From WLND01 sp040398845 (GTDB taxonomy: Bacteria > Actinomycetota > Actinomycetes > S36-B12), in the NCBI GenBank assembly GCA_040398845.1, contig JBBATH010000001.1, forward strand, positions 1 to 64,000: DNA of 64,000 bases. Direction: 5' to 3'. The position numbers were made by a program, and so were the translations under genes. Of this stretch, positions 51,456 to 59,568 are shown piece by piece (the stretch's first letter is position 1; each line of letters starts with the position of its first letter). The notes under the pieces were generated by a model. It saw only the letters and a program-made list of their open reading frames with translations. It had not been told where the DNA came from and did not search any database.

Positions 51456-53909
51456 TCACAACTGGCGACGAACAAGTTCCGCATAACGGCCGTCGGCGGC
51501 AAGAAGCTCATCATGGGTTCCGAGTTCCACGACACGCCCGTCGTGCATGACTGCGATCTGATCCGCATCCTTGACGGTGGATAAGCGGTGCGCCACGACG
51601 AGTCGCGTGGCCGACATTTGCGCGAGTGAGTCGGTGACCAATTGCTGAGTTGGATTGTCGAGAGCACTGGTTGCCTCGTCGAGGATGATGATGCGCGGTC
51701 TGCCGGCAACGGCGCGCGCTAGCATCAACCGCTGCAGTTGGCCGCCTGACAATGTGCTGCCACCGTCGACCATGATCGTCTGCATGCGCATCGGCAGCGA
51801 TTCGATGAAGTCTGCGAGGCCGACTCGGCTCGCCGCTGTCCAAGCATCGTCTTCCGTCAGGGCCCTGGAACCGACGATGTTCTCCAGCAGGGTGCCGCCG
51901 AGAACGGTGAGCCGTTGAGGCACCACCCCGAATTGACGACGCAGGTGGGTGAGATCCAAATCCTTCAATGGACGATCTGCGAGGTAGATGGATCCTCGAT
52001 CGGGGGACTCGAAGCCAAGAAGACAGCGGAGCATCGTCGACTTACCGCAGCCTGAAGTGCCAACGAGCGTCGTGAAGGAACCGGCGGGGATGTCCAGCGT
52101 GAAGCCCTGCAGCACTGGGGTGTCGCCGTAGGAGAAGTGCAGATTCTGAAAGCTGATGGAGCCGTCGATCTCAACGCGGGCTCCTGCAATTCGATCCTCG
52201 GTCTCGGCCGCTAGGACCGGACGAATCCGACTGGCCATGGCCGTGGCGAACCCGATGGTGGCTGTGAGTTGGGCAATCGAATTCGCCGAAGCGACGGCGA
52301 GTGTCAACGAAGCCGCAAAGATCACGAAGTCGCCCGGCGGGATCGTGTCGCCGCTGAGGATCGTGATGGCGTAGGCGAGCCCACTGGCGATGAGCGCGAG
52401 CCCACCGGAGGCGACCGTCACCAAGCCCACCCGAAGCGCCTGAGACTGCTGCTGAGTGCTCGTCATGGCAAGGAGACTGATCCAGCGTGCGAACATGGTC
52501 GCCGTGGCTCCCGCCACGCGGATCTTCGCGACCCCTCGGATCAGTTGCAGCCCCATCGCATCACGCTGGCTGCCGAACTCCAGCGCGCGCCGCTGGGCTG
52601 CGAATGCGCCCCTCATGACGAAGAAGACGCCGACCCCGAAAGCCAGCAGCACAGCGAGCGTGGAGGCAAGCAGTGATGGGACCACGATTGCGATGAGAGC
52701 GAGGTTGACGGCTGCGAAGACGATCGAGACTCCGCCCATCACCACCGCGTCGGTGGCGCTAATGCGCGCCCTGTCGAGCGCGGGAATGCGCGCGGCGAGG
52801 CTACCAACGTCGTGGTCACGGAAGAACGTGACCGGTAGACGGAGCAGGCGATCCCATACGGCGGGCAGCATCGTGCGGTCAAGTTCTCCACCGACGCGGA
52901 GCACGGCAAGGTTGCGGACCAGGTCAAAGATGAAGGCGGTAATCGCCGCGGCCGTCAGCAGCACCACCAGACCTATCACCTGATCGCTCGATCGATTTGG
53001 AACGGCTGAGTTGACGATGGCACCGAGGGTGAGCGGGACGAGCAGCCCCACCAGTGCTGAGGCAATCGCCAGCACACCCAGCCAGGCAAACTCCCCGCGC
53101 ACCCTCTTCCGCGAAGCACTGAGCAGTCCGAGAATGCCGGCCGCTGCAGCAGGTGTCACTGGCTGGAGCACGATCGCGTCCGTGGCGAGTCGGGCGGCCT
53201 CGCCCTCTGTGAGAGGCGACGAGATCTCACCTACGACGACGCGATAGGGCGGTGCGTGCCAGCGCATCGGCAGCACTACGACCACCGTGCCATCAGCATC
53301 GTGAGTAATGAACCCATCACCGGGTGCTCGCCACCATTCGGGATCAAGGCTCACTGCTCGCGCTCGTGCGGGGATCGATTGAGCGACCTGTTGCACACGG
53401 TCGAAGACAGTGCCCGGTCTCGGAGGCAGTTCCTTTGGGGGTGCGAAGCCCTCTTCGAGGGCGAGAACGCTCACCGCGGTGAGCGCCTCGTCGATCCCCG
53501 TGCTCGGAGCCTTGTGTGCCGACCCCACACCGGACAGTTGCCGCTCAGCTCCTAGGAGCACCATCGCATCGTGCGACGCGAGGTGCGTCAGACGCTGATG
53601 GCTCTCATCACGCTCCAGGATGAGGAGCCTCTCCGCTTCACGCATCCATGATTGCGGCGCATCGTCCTTCGTGGGCTCGACGACGTCCTCGATGACGGTC
53701 CCCGGGATGCCCACCGCGAGCGCCGTCCACCGACGAGCCTTGTCCTCGTGCAGCCCACCAAAGGTTTCATTTACCTTCACTGCACCCACGCCGACGCGCT
53801 GACCGGAATCACGATTCACCGCGAATATGTCGACCCGGCCCTGGATTACCCGCCACACCCGGTCGGGCGCGTCTAGCCACCAGGGTGTTGCCGCGTCAAC
53901 GTTGCGCAT
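51456..53909 (-). CDS. NHLP-type peptide exporter, permease/ATPase subunit (set 1)
   Basis: The product is 817 residues. The N-terminus (~1-120) has a small sensor-like domain (VWRVIQGRVDIFAVNRDSGQ). Residues ~250-530 form a six-helix ABC membrane domain (FAWLGVLAIASALVGLLVPL). The ATPase part has Walker A GTSGCGKSTMLRCLLG, signature LSGGQLQRLMLARAVA, Walker B RIIILDEATSALD and the switch His in VVAHRLSTVKDAD. There is no C39 peptidase domain, which matches the NHLM_micro_ABC2 type (TIGR03797). It is last in the operon after the C39-bearing subunit. Confidence 0.92.
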   Translation of the reverse strand: MRNVDAATPWWLDAPDRVWRVIQGRVDIFAVNRDSGQRVGVGAVKVNETFGGLHEDKARRWTALAVGIPGTVIEDVVEPTKDDAPQSWMREAERLLILERDESHQRLTHLASHDAMVLLGAERQLSGVGSAHKAPSTGIDEALTAVSVLALEEGFAPPKELPPRPGTVFDRVQQVAQSIPARARAVSLDPEWWRAPGDGFITHDADGTVVVVLPMRWHAPPYRVVVGEISSPLTEGEAARLATDAIVLQPVTPAAAAGILGLLSASRKRVRGEFAWLGVLAIASALVGLLVPLTLGAIVNSAVPNRSSDQVIGLVVLLTAAAITAFIFDLVRNLAVLRVGGELDRTMLPAVWDRLLRLPVTFFRDHDVGSLAARIPALDRARISATDAVVMGGVSIVFAAVNLALIAIVVPSLLASTLAVLLAFGVGVFFVMRGAFAAQRRALEFGSQRDAMGLQLIRGVAKIRVAGATATMFARWISLLAMTSTQQQSQALRVGLVTVASGGLALIASGLAYAITILSGDTIPPGDFVIFAASLTLAVASANSIAQLTATIGFATAMASRIRPVLAAETEDRIAGARVEIDGSISFQNLHFSYGDTPVLQGFTLDIPAGSFTTLVGTSGCGKSTMLRCLLGFESPDRGSIYLADRPLKDLDLTHLRRQFGVVPQRLTVLGGTLLENIVGSRALTEDDAWTAASRVGLADFIESLPMRMQTIMVDGGSTLSGGQLQRLMLARAVAGRPRIIILDEATSALDNPTQQLVTDSLAQMSATRLVVAHRLSTVKDADQIAVMHDGRVVELGTHDELLAADGRYAELVRRQL

Positions 53910-53991
53910 GCCGTCGGTCCCCGGGGTACCGACCTGATCCCCTGACCCTGGCTGGGCTGGGCTGGCTCACGGTATGCACGAATGTTCGACA

Positions 53992-56166
53992 TCAGTTCTC
54001 CACCAGGGAACGGTAGAGGCCATCGATTTGCATCAGTTCATTGTGCGTTCCGCCCTGCACCACGACGCCCTTGTCGAGAACAAGAATGAGATCAGCATCG
54101 CGTATCGTTGACAGCCGGTGGGCGATAACCACCGTTGTGCAGCCGCGCTGACGTATCGCGTTGTCGATCTGCACCTCGGTCGCCGCGTCCAGTGCACTCG
54201 TCGCCTCGTCAAGTACGAGAATCGTCGGATCTACAGCCAGTGCTCGGGCTATTTCGATGCGCTGCGCTTGACCGCCGCTGAAGTTTCGCGCACCTTCAAG
54301 AACGAGCGCGTCGTAGCCATCTGGTCGCGCCGCGATCACTTCATGGATGGTGGCGGCACGCGCCGCGGCGATCGCCCGCTCAACGGGGATCGAGGTGTCC
54401 CAAAGCGTGAGGTTCTCCATCACGGTGCCCGGAAACAGCACCACCGACTGATCGACGAGGGCGAGTGACGCATTGATGACCGTCTCGTCCGTGAGGGGTC
54501 GCGGCACACCGTCGAAGAGGATCGAGCCCGACCACGGTTGCTCCAGTCCGCAGAGAAGGCGCGAGATGGTCGACTTACCTGCACCAGATGTTCCGACGAA
54601 GGCAATGCGATGCCCCGGTTCCACTGAGAAACTGAGCCCCTGCAGTAGGGGAGGAGCGCCCTGGCTGTACCCGAATGTGACATCCCGGAACTCGATGTGC
54701 CCGAGTAGCTTTTCCCTGTTCCGGGGTGCGTCGTCTACGACCCGGACACCACTGAGTTCTGGCTTTTGGTCCAGCACGTCATCGATTTTCGACAGGGTGG
54801 CTCCGATGCTGTTCATCGTGCTACCGAGTTGCACGAACGTCATGAACGGTGCGAGGAAGCCCGCCATCAGAATCTGCAGCGCGACTAGACCGCCGATGCC
54901 CAGCTCACCATCAAGCACGGCGAAGGCGCCAATCGCCATGACGGCGGCGGCGGCAAGCATGGACAGCAGGCTCGGAACAGTGCTGAGCAAGGTTGTCACC
55001 CACAGCAGTGATTGACGCGTGTTGATCGCCTTCGCATGGAAGGCAGTGAATCGGTTGAAGGACTCATCCTCGGCGCCGGTGGACTTGATGAACTCGATGT
55101 TACCCAGCGCGGAAGCGGTCTCCCCCATAAGTGCCCCTTGCTCCTGTAGGAGCAGCTCCTGAGCCTCCCGCTGTCGACGTGAAACCGCACGAAGGAGCAG
55201 AAAGTTCAACATCCCGATGATGAGTGCGGTCAGCGCGGCCCAGATATTGATGAAAGCCATGGCGAAGAAGTACAGCCCTGCCGCGAACACGCTGACCAGC
55301 GCTTGAGGTAGCAGACCGGACAGGTTGGCGGCCAGAGCGCTGGGTAGGTTCATCCGATATGCGACCTCCCCGGCCGAACGCTGCGTGTAGTAGCGCATCG
55401 GAAGCCGCAGCACCCGCCATGCCAGTTCTGCGGCCAAGGTGGTGGCGAACATGACGCTCGTTCGCGCCAGTGTGGTGGCCTGCAGCCACCCGAATCCTAA
55501 TTGCAGCACGATCGCCACGACGACACCGATGAGGAAGATCGGCGCGAGCTCACGTTGCTGCTGTCCGAGAATCGTGTTGATAAAGAACGACATGAAGCCA
55601 GCGGTCGCGATACCGGGGATCGCGTAGAACAAGCCGATGATCGCCGCAAAGGCCAACGGCCAGCGAAACCCTTCCAGTATTCGGGGCAGGCGCCGCAGCA
55701 CTGAGGGCGGCTTCTTCGTGCGCTGGAAGCCGTCCGTCACGCCGAACTCTATGGCGATCCCGGTGAACTGCTTGTCCATCTGCAACCAAGACACCATTCG
55801 CGGACCCGTCGCGGAATCGTTGAGGAAAACCCCCCTGCCATTCCAGCCCTCGACGACAACGAAGTGGTTGAAGCCCCAGTGGGCGAAGCATGGCGTTGCG
55901 ATCGAATCAAGATCGGCGAGCTCCAGCCGACGGCCCTTGGCACTGAGTCCTCGCTGTCGAGCGACCTTGGCGATCTGAAGCGCAGTGGCACCATCACGGC
56001 TCACCTGCGATTCCTCTCGCAGCGTGGCCAGTGGCACAAATTGGCCAAAATTGCCGAGCACCATACTCAGGCATGCCGCACCGCACTCAAGCATCTCCAT
56101 CTGGAGAACGCTCGGGACGCGAGTTCGACGACGAGCAGGCAGGTCGAGGGTCAACAGGTCGCTCAT
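53992..56166 (-). CDS. NHLP-type peptide exporter with C39 leader peptidase (set 1)
   Basis: The product is 724 residues from the ATG at 56166, which overlaps the adaptor's TGA (ATGA). The N-terminal C39 peptidase has Q22 and Cys28 (LQMEMLECGAACLSMVLGNF), His101 (HWGFNHFVVVEGW) and Asp117 (GVFLNDSATG), a complete active site. Then follows a six-helix membrane domain and an ATPase (GTSGAGKSTISRLLCG, FSGGQAQRIEIARALA, LVLDEATSALD). It should cut the precursor leaders after Gly-Gly and export the cores. This is the NHLM_micro_ABC1 type (TIGR03796). Confidence 0.94.
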   Translation of the reverse strand: MSDLLTLDLPARRRTRVPSVLQMEMLECGAACLSMVLGNFGQFVPLATLREESQVSRDGATALQIAKVARQRGLSAKGRRLELADLDSIATPCFAHWGFNHFVVVEGWNGRGVFLNDSATGPRMVSWLQMDKQFTGIAIEFGVTDGFQRTKKPPSVLRRLPRILEGFRWPLAFAAIIGLFYAIPGIATAGFMSFFINTILGQQQRELAPIFLIGVVVAIVLQLGFGWLQATTLARTSVMFATTLAAELAWRVLRLPMRYYTQRSAGEVAYRMNLPSALAANLSGLLPQALVSVFAAGLYFFAMAFINIWAALTALIIGMLNFLLLRAVSRRQREAQELLLQEQGALMGETASALGNIEFIKSTGAEDESFNRFTAFHAKAINTRQSLLWVTTLLSTVPSLLSMLAAAAVMAIGAFAVLDGELGIGGLVALQILMAGFLAPFMTFVQLGSTMNSIGATLSKIDDVLDQKPELSGVRVVDDAPRNREKLLGHIEFRDVTFGYSQGAPPLLQGLSFSVEPGHRIAFVGTSGAGKSTISRLLCGLEQPWSGSILFDGVPRPLTDETVINASLALVDQSVVLFPGTVMENLTLWDTSIPVERAIAAARAATIHEVIAARPDGYDALVLEGARNFSGGQAQRIEIARALAVDPTILVLDEATSALDAATEVQIDNAIRQRGCTTVVIAHRLSTIRDADLILVLDKGVVVQGGTHNELMQIDGLYRSLVEN

Positions 56167-56942
56167 GAACCAGATCCGAGGATGGCTTTCAGGGGTGAAC
56201 GGCCCCCCGCTTCGACCGTGACCGTCATGACGGCCCCCGGCAGCGCCCAGTCGAGACTGCCGGCGGGGCAGTTCGCCTTCGCCATCTGTACGGAGCCGAG
56301 ATCGGTAAGGTAAGACGCCACGTACGGGTCTGGCATGAACTCGACCACAGATTCCGCGGGCTGGGCGTATGGACGAACGTCTTCGACGACGCACTTCAGC
56401 GGTTGGCGATCGGCGGGCTCAAGCCATACCGTGCTGCCCTCCGTCACATCACCCGCTACCACCTCAGTGGCCGCAAGCCCGGGCAGGAGCAGCGTGGCCT
56501 CGGCTCCGACCTGAACATCGGTTCGGGCGAGAACAAGGATGGGGTCACCCTGTCTCGACACCCAGCCGGTCGATGGTCCGCGCAGTTGCATGACAACGCC
56601 CGGAACGGGTGCGATGACACGCACGGTCGCACCGTCGCTGTTGATGACGCGTGCGAGAACGTCACCGGCCGCGACCGGTGTTCCAGGCAGCACTACGCCG
56701 TCCTGCACGATGCCGAGCGCGTTCGCACCCAGCGCAACGAAGCCACCTCTATCCACAGAGCCGATGCCCCTGATCGGGTCTTTCGTGGTCGCCACTGTTG
56801 CGAAGATGATGCCAGCGATAAGCATGACGACTAGTGAAAGGGCGGTGAGCCACCGACGCGCGGGGACCAGGTTGACCATGGGTCGATCATCGCCGGCAGC
56901 CCGCAGCGCTGCGACCGACTCCTTACGGAATGGGCTGGTCAT
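56163..56942 (-). CDS. NHLP-type export adaptor (HlyD-like)
   Basis: The product is 259 residues from the ATG at 56942; the longer frame to 57296 is unlikely. A short cytoplasmic start precedes one membrane helix (WLTALSLVVMLIAGIIFATV). The outside part holds lipoyl-like beta motifs (ANALGIVQDGVVLPGTPVAA, GDVLARVINSDGATVRVIAP, then GWVSRQGDPILVLART). It lacks the long coiled coil of Gram-negative HlyD, as fits a monoderm adaptor. It is first in the three-gene operon and overlaps the next gene by 4 bases. Confidence 0.88.
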   Translation of the reverse strand: MTSPFRKESVAALRAAGDDRPMVNLVPARRWLTALSLVVMLIAGIIFATVATTKDPIRGIGSVDRGGFVALGANALGIVQDGVVLPGTPVAAGDVLARVINSDGATVRVIAPVPGVVMQLRGPSTGWVSRQGDPILVLARTDVQVGAEATLLLPGLAATEVVAGDVTEGSTVWLEPADRQPLKCVVEDVRPYAQPAESVVEFMPDPYVASYLTDLGSVQMAKANCPAGSLDWALPGAVMTVTVEAGGRSPLKAILGSGS

Positions 56943-56999
56943 GGCGAAAGCCCAGGGATGGGCGGCTTTATGCGTTTTGTCCGGGGTCACGGGTAGATT

Positions 57000-57289
57000 G
57001 AGCGCCAAGTTGGCAGTGGAGGTCGGTCTGGCCACCCAGGAGGTACAGACACCTCTGGGCTGTACGGACAAGTGCCGAGCGCCTCTTGGCGATGAAGGTC
57101 GCGGCATCTCGGGTGGAGCGCGACAGTTCCGACCTTGAACTCCTCGTTCGCCAGCTCGGAGTGACCAGCAGTGACGAGGCTCTTGACGTGGCCCGTTCTT
57201 GTTTGGGGCCTGGCTATCCGATTCCACCGCGAGCGATGGATCTGCTTGATGAGATCTTCGCGAGTGAGCAGCATCTCCACTCACGTTGA
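57000..57289 (+). pseudogene. Remnant of a DUF6036-type nucleotidyltransferase
   Basis: The clear part is SAERLLAMKVAASRVERDSS, then DLELLVRQLGVTSSDEALDV, as at the C-terminus of DUF6036/AbiEii-like proteins (LLAMK-x-x-A-R-x-x-RD-x-x-D-x-x-x-L). Upstream, LAVEVGLATQEV lies in a different frame, as expected just before LLAMK. The 5' two thirds are missing. It is probably a lost toxin-type gene. Confidence 0.5.
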
Positions 57290-57297
57290 ACCACATT

Positions 57298-57501
57298 GCG
57301 ATCCACGCCCGTCATACGGCCCGGCCGGATTGGTGGTCGTCGTAATTGAGAGTGTCAGCGTGGTCTGGGCGACCAAGGCCACATCGTCGCGGATCACTGG
57401 GATCGAGGGTTCGCCGTGCCCCCTCCACAGGACGAGAGGACCATCACCGCGCAGGAAGTGGCAGCTAGAACGAGCCCATAGTCGACGTGCCAGACGGACA
57501 T
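57298..57501 (-). pseudogene. Small lipoprotein remnant, frameshifted
   Basis: From an ATG at 57501 the frame gives a short signal-like segment ending in the lipobox LSSC-GGG, then a stop. A neighbouring frame continues EPSIPVIRDDVALVAQTTLT to 57298. The pattern suggests one small lipoprotein with a frameshift. The evidence is weak. The rest of 57502-57739 holds nothing identifiable. Confidence 0.3.
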
Positions 57502-57739
57502 GCGGTTGACCTGCACCACTGGCAACGAGCGGCGGCGGGCACGGGGCGGTGAGTCACTGGGTGGGAGGCCTATGTTGAGGAGCAACAACCGGAACTTACG
57601 GGTCCTCCAGTTGCAGTCCGACCGAGAGGGCCGATGCGATGAGCAGGGTGTCGCTGGTACGAGCGACGTAGTCGGTGGTTCATGGCGGCGAGCTTGTTGG
57701 AAGCCGGGCGACCGGGTGAGACCCGGTCGCCCGGGCACG

Positions 57740-58231
57740 TCACAGTGCGACCTCCTCCAGCTTGCCTGTCGCAACGTCAAAGATGAACCCGCGGATTGAA
57801 TCGGTGTGCGGAATGAATGGTGAGGCCTTGATTCGGTTCGCAGACTGCACCACGTCGACTGCGAGATCGCTGAATGCCTCGGCAGCCCACTCGGGCTTGA
57901 TGCCTGTCTCGTCCTGAATGGACTTCTTGAAATCGTCGTCGGTGAAGGTGAGCATGCCGCAGTCGGTATGGTGAAGGAGGATGATCTACGTTGTGCCGAG
58001 GAGCCGTTGGGAGATCGCGAGCGAACGGATCTCATCGTCGGTGACGACCCCGCCCGCATTGCGAATGATGTGCGCATCGCCCTCCTCCAGTCCGAGGACC
58101 TTCGACACGTGCAGGCGTGCGTCCATGCAGGCGACGACGGCTAGGTTCTTGGCGGGTGGCAGGGGCAGTGGGCCAGAAAAGGCTTCGGCGTAGGAATTGT
58201 TGCGCTCGAGGAACTGGGGAATGACGGACAT
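57740..58231 (-). pseudogene. Beta-carbonic anhydrase with in-frame TAG
   Basis: The whole 163-codon frame is a small actinobacterial beta-carbonic anhydrase. It has MSVIPQFLERNNSYAEAFSG, the zinc-ligand motif VVACMDARL, HIIRNAGGVVTDDEIRSLAI, then RLLGTT-stop-IILLHHTDCGMLTF with the HxxC zinc ligands and C-terminal IRGFIFDVATGKLEEV. The TAG (57984-57986) stands where homologues have a Glu or Lys, one base change from GAG or AAG. Everything else is intact, so the mutation is recent or a read error. It would convert CO2 to bicarbonate in the cytoplasm. Confidence 0.9.
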
Positions 58232-58489
58232 TATTTCCTTTCAGGATGAATGAAGGCCTGACAGGCCAGGTGATGGGTCAACGATTGCTGAGTGTTTGTG
58301 CCGATGGCTGGGTGCTGATGGGGGAGTGGTCAACGACAGAAGGACGACGCGACGCGCATGTTGTCGACGTGACGCCGACGTGTCAGCAAAACCTGCATGA
58401 ATTGAAAATATCGGGACTTCGATTCGGCTGCTCGTGTAGATCTCGCAGTTGCCAACGATCCGCAGGTGGTTGCCTCGTACAATTCGACA
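58232..58489. other. Divergent promoter region
   Basis: This is the control region between the carbonic anhydrase and FmdB-type genes. TACAAT (58478-58483) lies 6 bases before the GTG at 58490, so the FmdB-type mRNA is probably leaderless. Confidence 0.5.
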
Positions 58490-58723
58490 GTGCCAACTTA
58501 TGAGTTCCGTTGCAGAATGTGCGGTGAGACATATGTCGTCAACCGTCCTATGGATACATCTAATGAACCTTCGCACTGCCCGCAGGGCCATGTCGACACA
58601 GTCCGGTTGCTGACGGTCGCGGCCGCGGCTGACGTTTTGCTGGGACAGGTTCTCAATGGTTCCGCGTATTCTGCGGCGCTGAGGAGCTTGGTAGAGGTGT
58701 CCGGCGACGCCGATCGTGCCTAG
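58490..58723 (+). CDS. FmdB-type zinc-ribbon protein
   Basis: The product is 77 residues from the GTG at 58490, directly after a -10 box. PTYEFRCRMCGETYVVNRPM, then SHCPQGH, is the FmdB/CxxC_CXXC_SSSS zinc ribbon, though the second pair is Cys and His instead of two Cys. The C-terminal half is helical and Ala/Leu-rich. FmdB-type proteins are small putative regulators. It lies 20 bases before the kinase gene, so the two are probably co-transcribed. Confidence 0.8.
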   Translation: MPTYEFRCRMCGETYVVNRPMDTSNEPSHCPQGHVDTVRLLTVAAAADVLLGQVLNGSAYSAALRSLVEVSGDADRA

Positions 58724-58743
58724 ACTCATCGTGTGAAGGAGTC

Positions 58744-59568
58744 GTGAAAAAGGGTCGCGACCTCGAGCTCCTGCGCCCTGGTGATGTTGCTGGCGGTCGG
58801 TTTCATATTATCGAGCCCATTGGTGCAGGCGTCATCGGCCAAGTGTTCACTGCTGAAGATCAACTGTCCGGTCGCCTCGTCGCTGTCAAGGCTCTGCGGC
58901 ACATGTTCCTTGAAATGCCGAGACTCGAGGCATACGGATCAGCGCTACCGATCGCCCCAATCCTTCGGCGCGAGGCTCGGCTGCTCCAGCAGCTTAGGCA
59001 TCCTGGCATCTGTCAGTTCCTCGATGCCGGTGAAATCAACGGATGCCCGTGGCTGGCAACGGAATTTGTCGGTCGGAGATTTTTCTCCGATCTCAGCCCG
59101 CCACTCGAGCCGCAGCGGGCGTTGATGCTCGTGGGTGGCCTTCTCGAGCCATTGACCTATCTCCATTCAATGGGATTCGTGCATCGTGATATCTCTCCAA
59201 GCAACCTCGGATTACGCGACGATGGTTCGCTTGTCATCATCGACTTGGGTTTGGCCCAGCCAATGGGACGCGTTGACCTTGCCACAGTAGAGAGGTTCAT
59301 GGGAACACGACTTTTCTCCCCACCGGAATGTCACTCCGCAACCGCATTCGAGACATCGCTCACGCCGAGCGCCGACGTATTCTCCACGGCGCGAGTGCTG
59401 GAGTGGCTCGTTATGGGTGACGGGATGCGGCCTGCACAGGACGACGAACTCACTGACCTCCCTCGTCAATTGACGAACATCATTCATCAGGCTACCTCGA
59501 CACGCCCTGAGGCAAGGCCGCAGTCGGTTCGGGAACTGCTAGTTGCTTGCCAATTGGCGCTTGGCTAA
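58744..59568 (+). CDS. Soluble serine/threonine protein kinase
   Basis: The product is 274 residues from a GTG at 58744 (GAAGGAG upstream). It has a Gly-rich loop GAGVIGQVF (27-35), VAVK Lys49, the catalytic loop VHRDISPSN (Asp149, Asn154) and DLG (167-169) in place of DFG. The domain ends near residue 270; there is no membrane helix and no PASTA or other sensor domain. The 3' end overlaps that of the convergent exporter gene by 30 bases. The HRDIS-N with DLG pattern is unusual but compatible with activity. Position suggests control of the export locus; that is inference. Confidence 0.88.
   Translation: MKKGRDLELLRPGDVAGGRFHIIEPIGAGVIGQVFTAEDQLSGRLVAVKALRHMFLEMPRLEAYGSALPIAPILRREARLLQQLRHPGICQFLDAGEINGCPWLATEFVGRRFFSDLSPPLEPQRALMLVGGLLEPLTYLHSMGFVHRDISPSNLGLRDDGSLVIIDLGLAQPMGRVDLATVERFMGTRLFSPPECHSATAFETSLTPSADVFSTARVLEWLVMGDGMRPAQDDELTDLPRQLTNIIHQATSTRPEARPQSVRELLVACQLALG

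Noticed and set aside
38750..57986. Possible recoding of TAG (pyrrolysine-like or suppressor)
   Set aside because: Several intact genes end in TAG, no pyrrolysine genes are present, and the affected genes share no context. Mutation or read error is simpler.
57394..58077. 227-codon minus frame overlapping the carbonic anhydrase
   Set aside because: It runs through the carbonic anhydrase in another frame and has a Ser/Arg/Pro-rich shadow composition.
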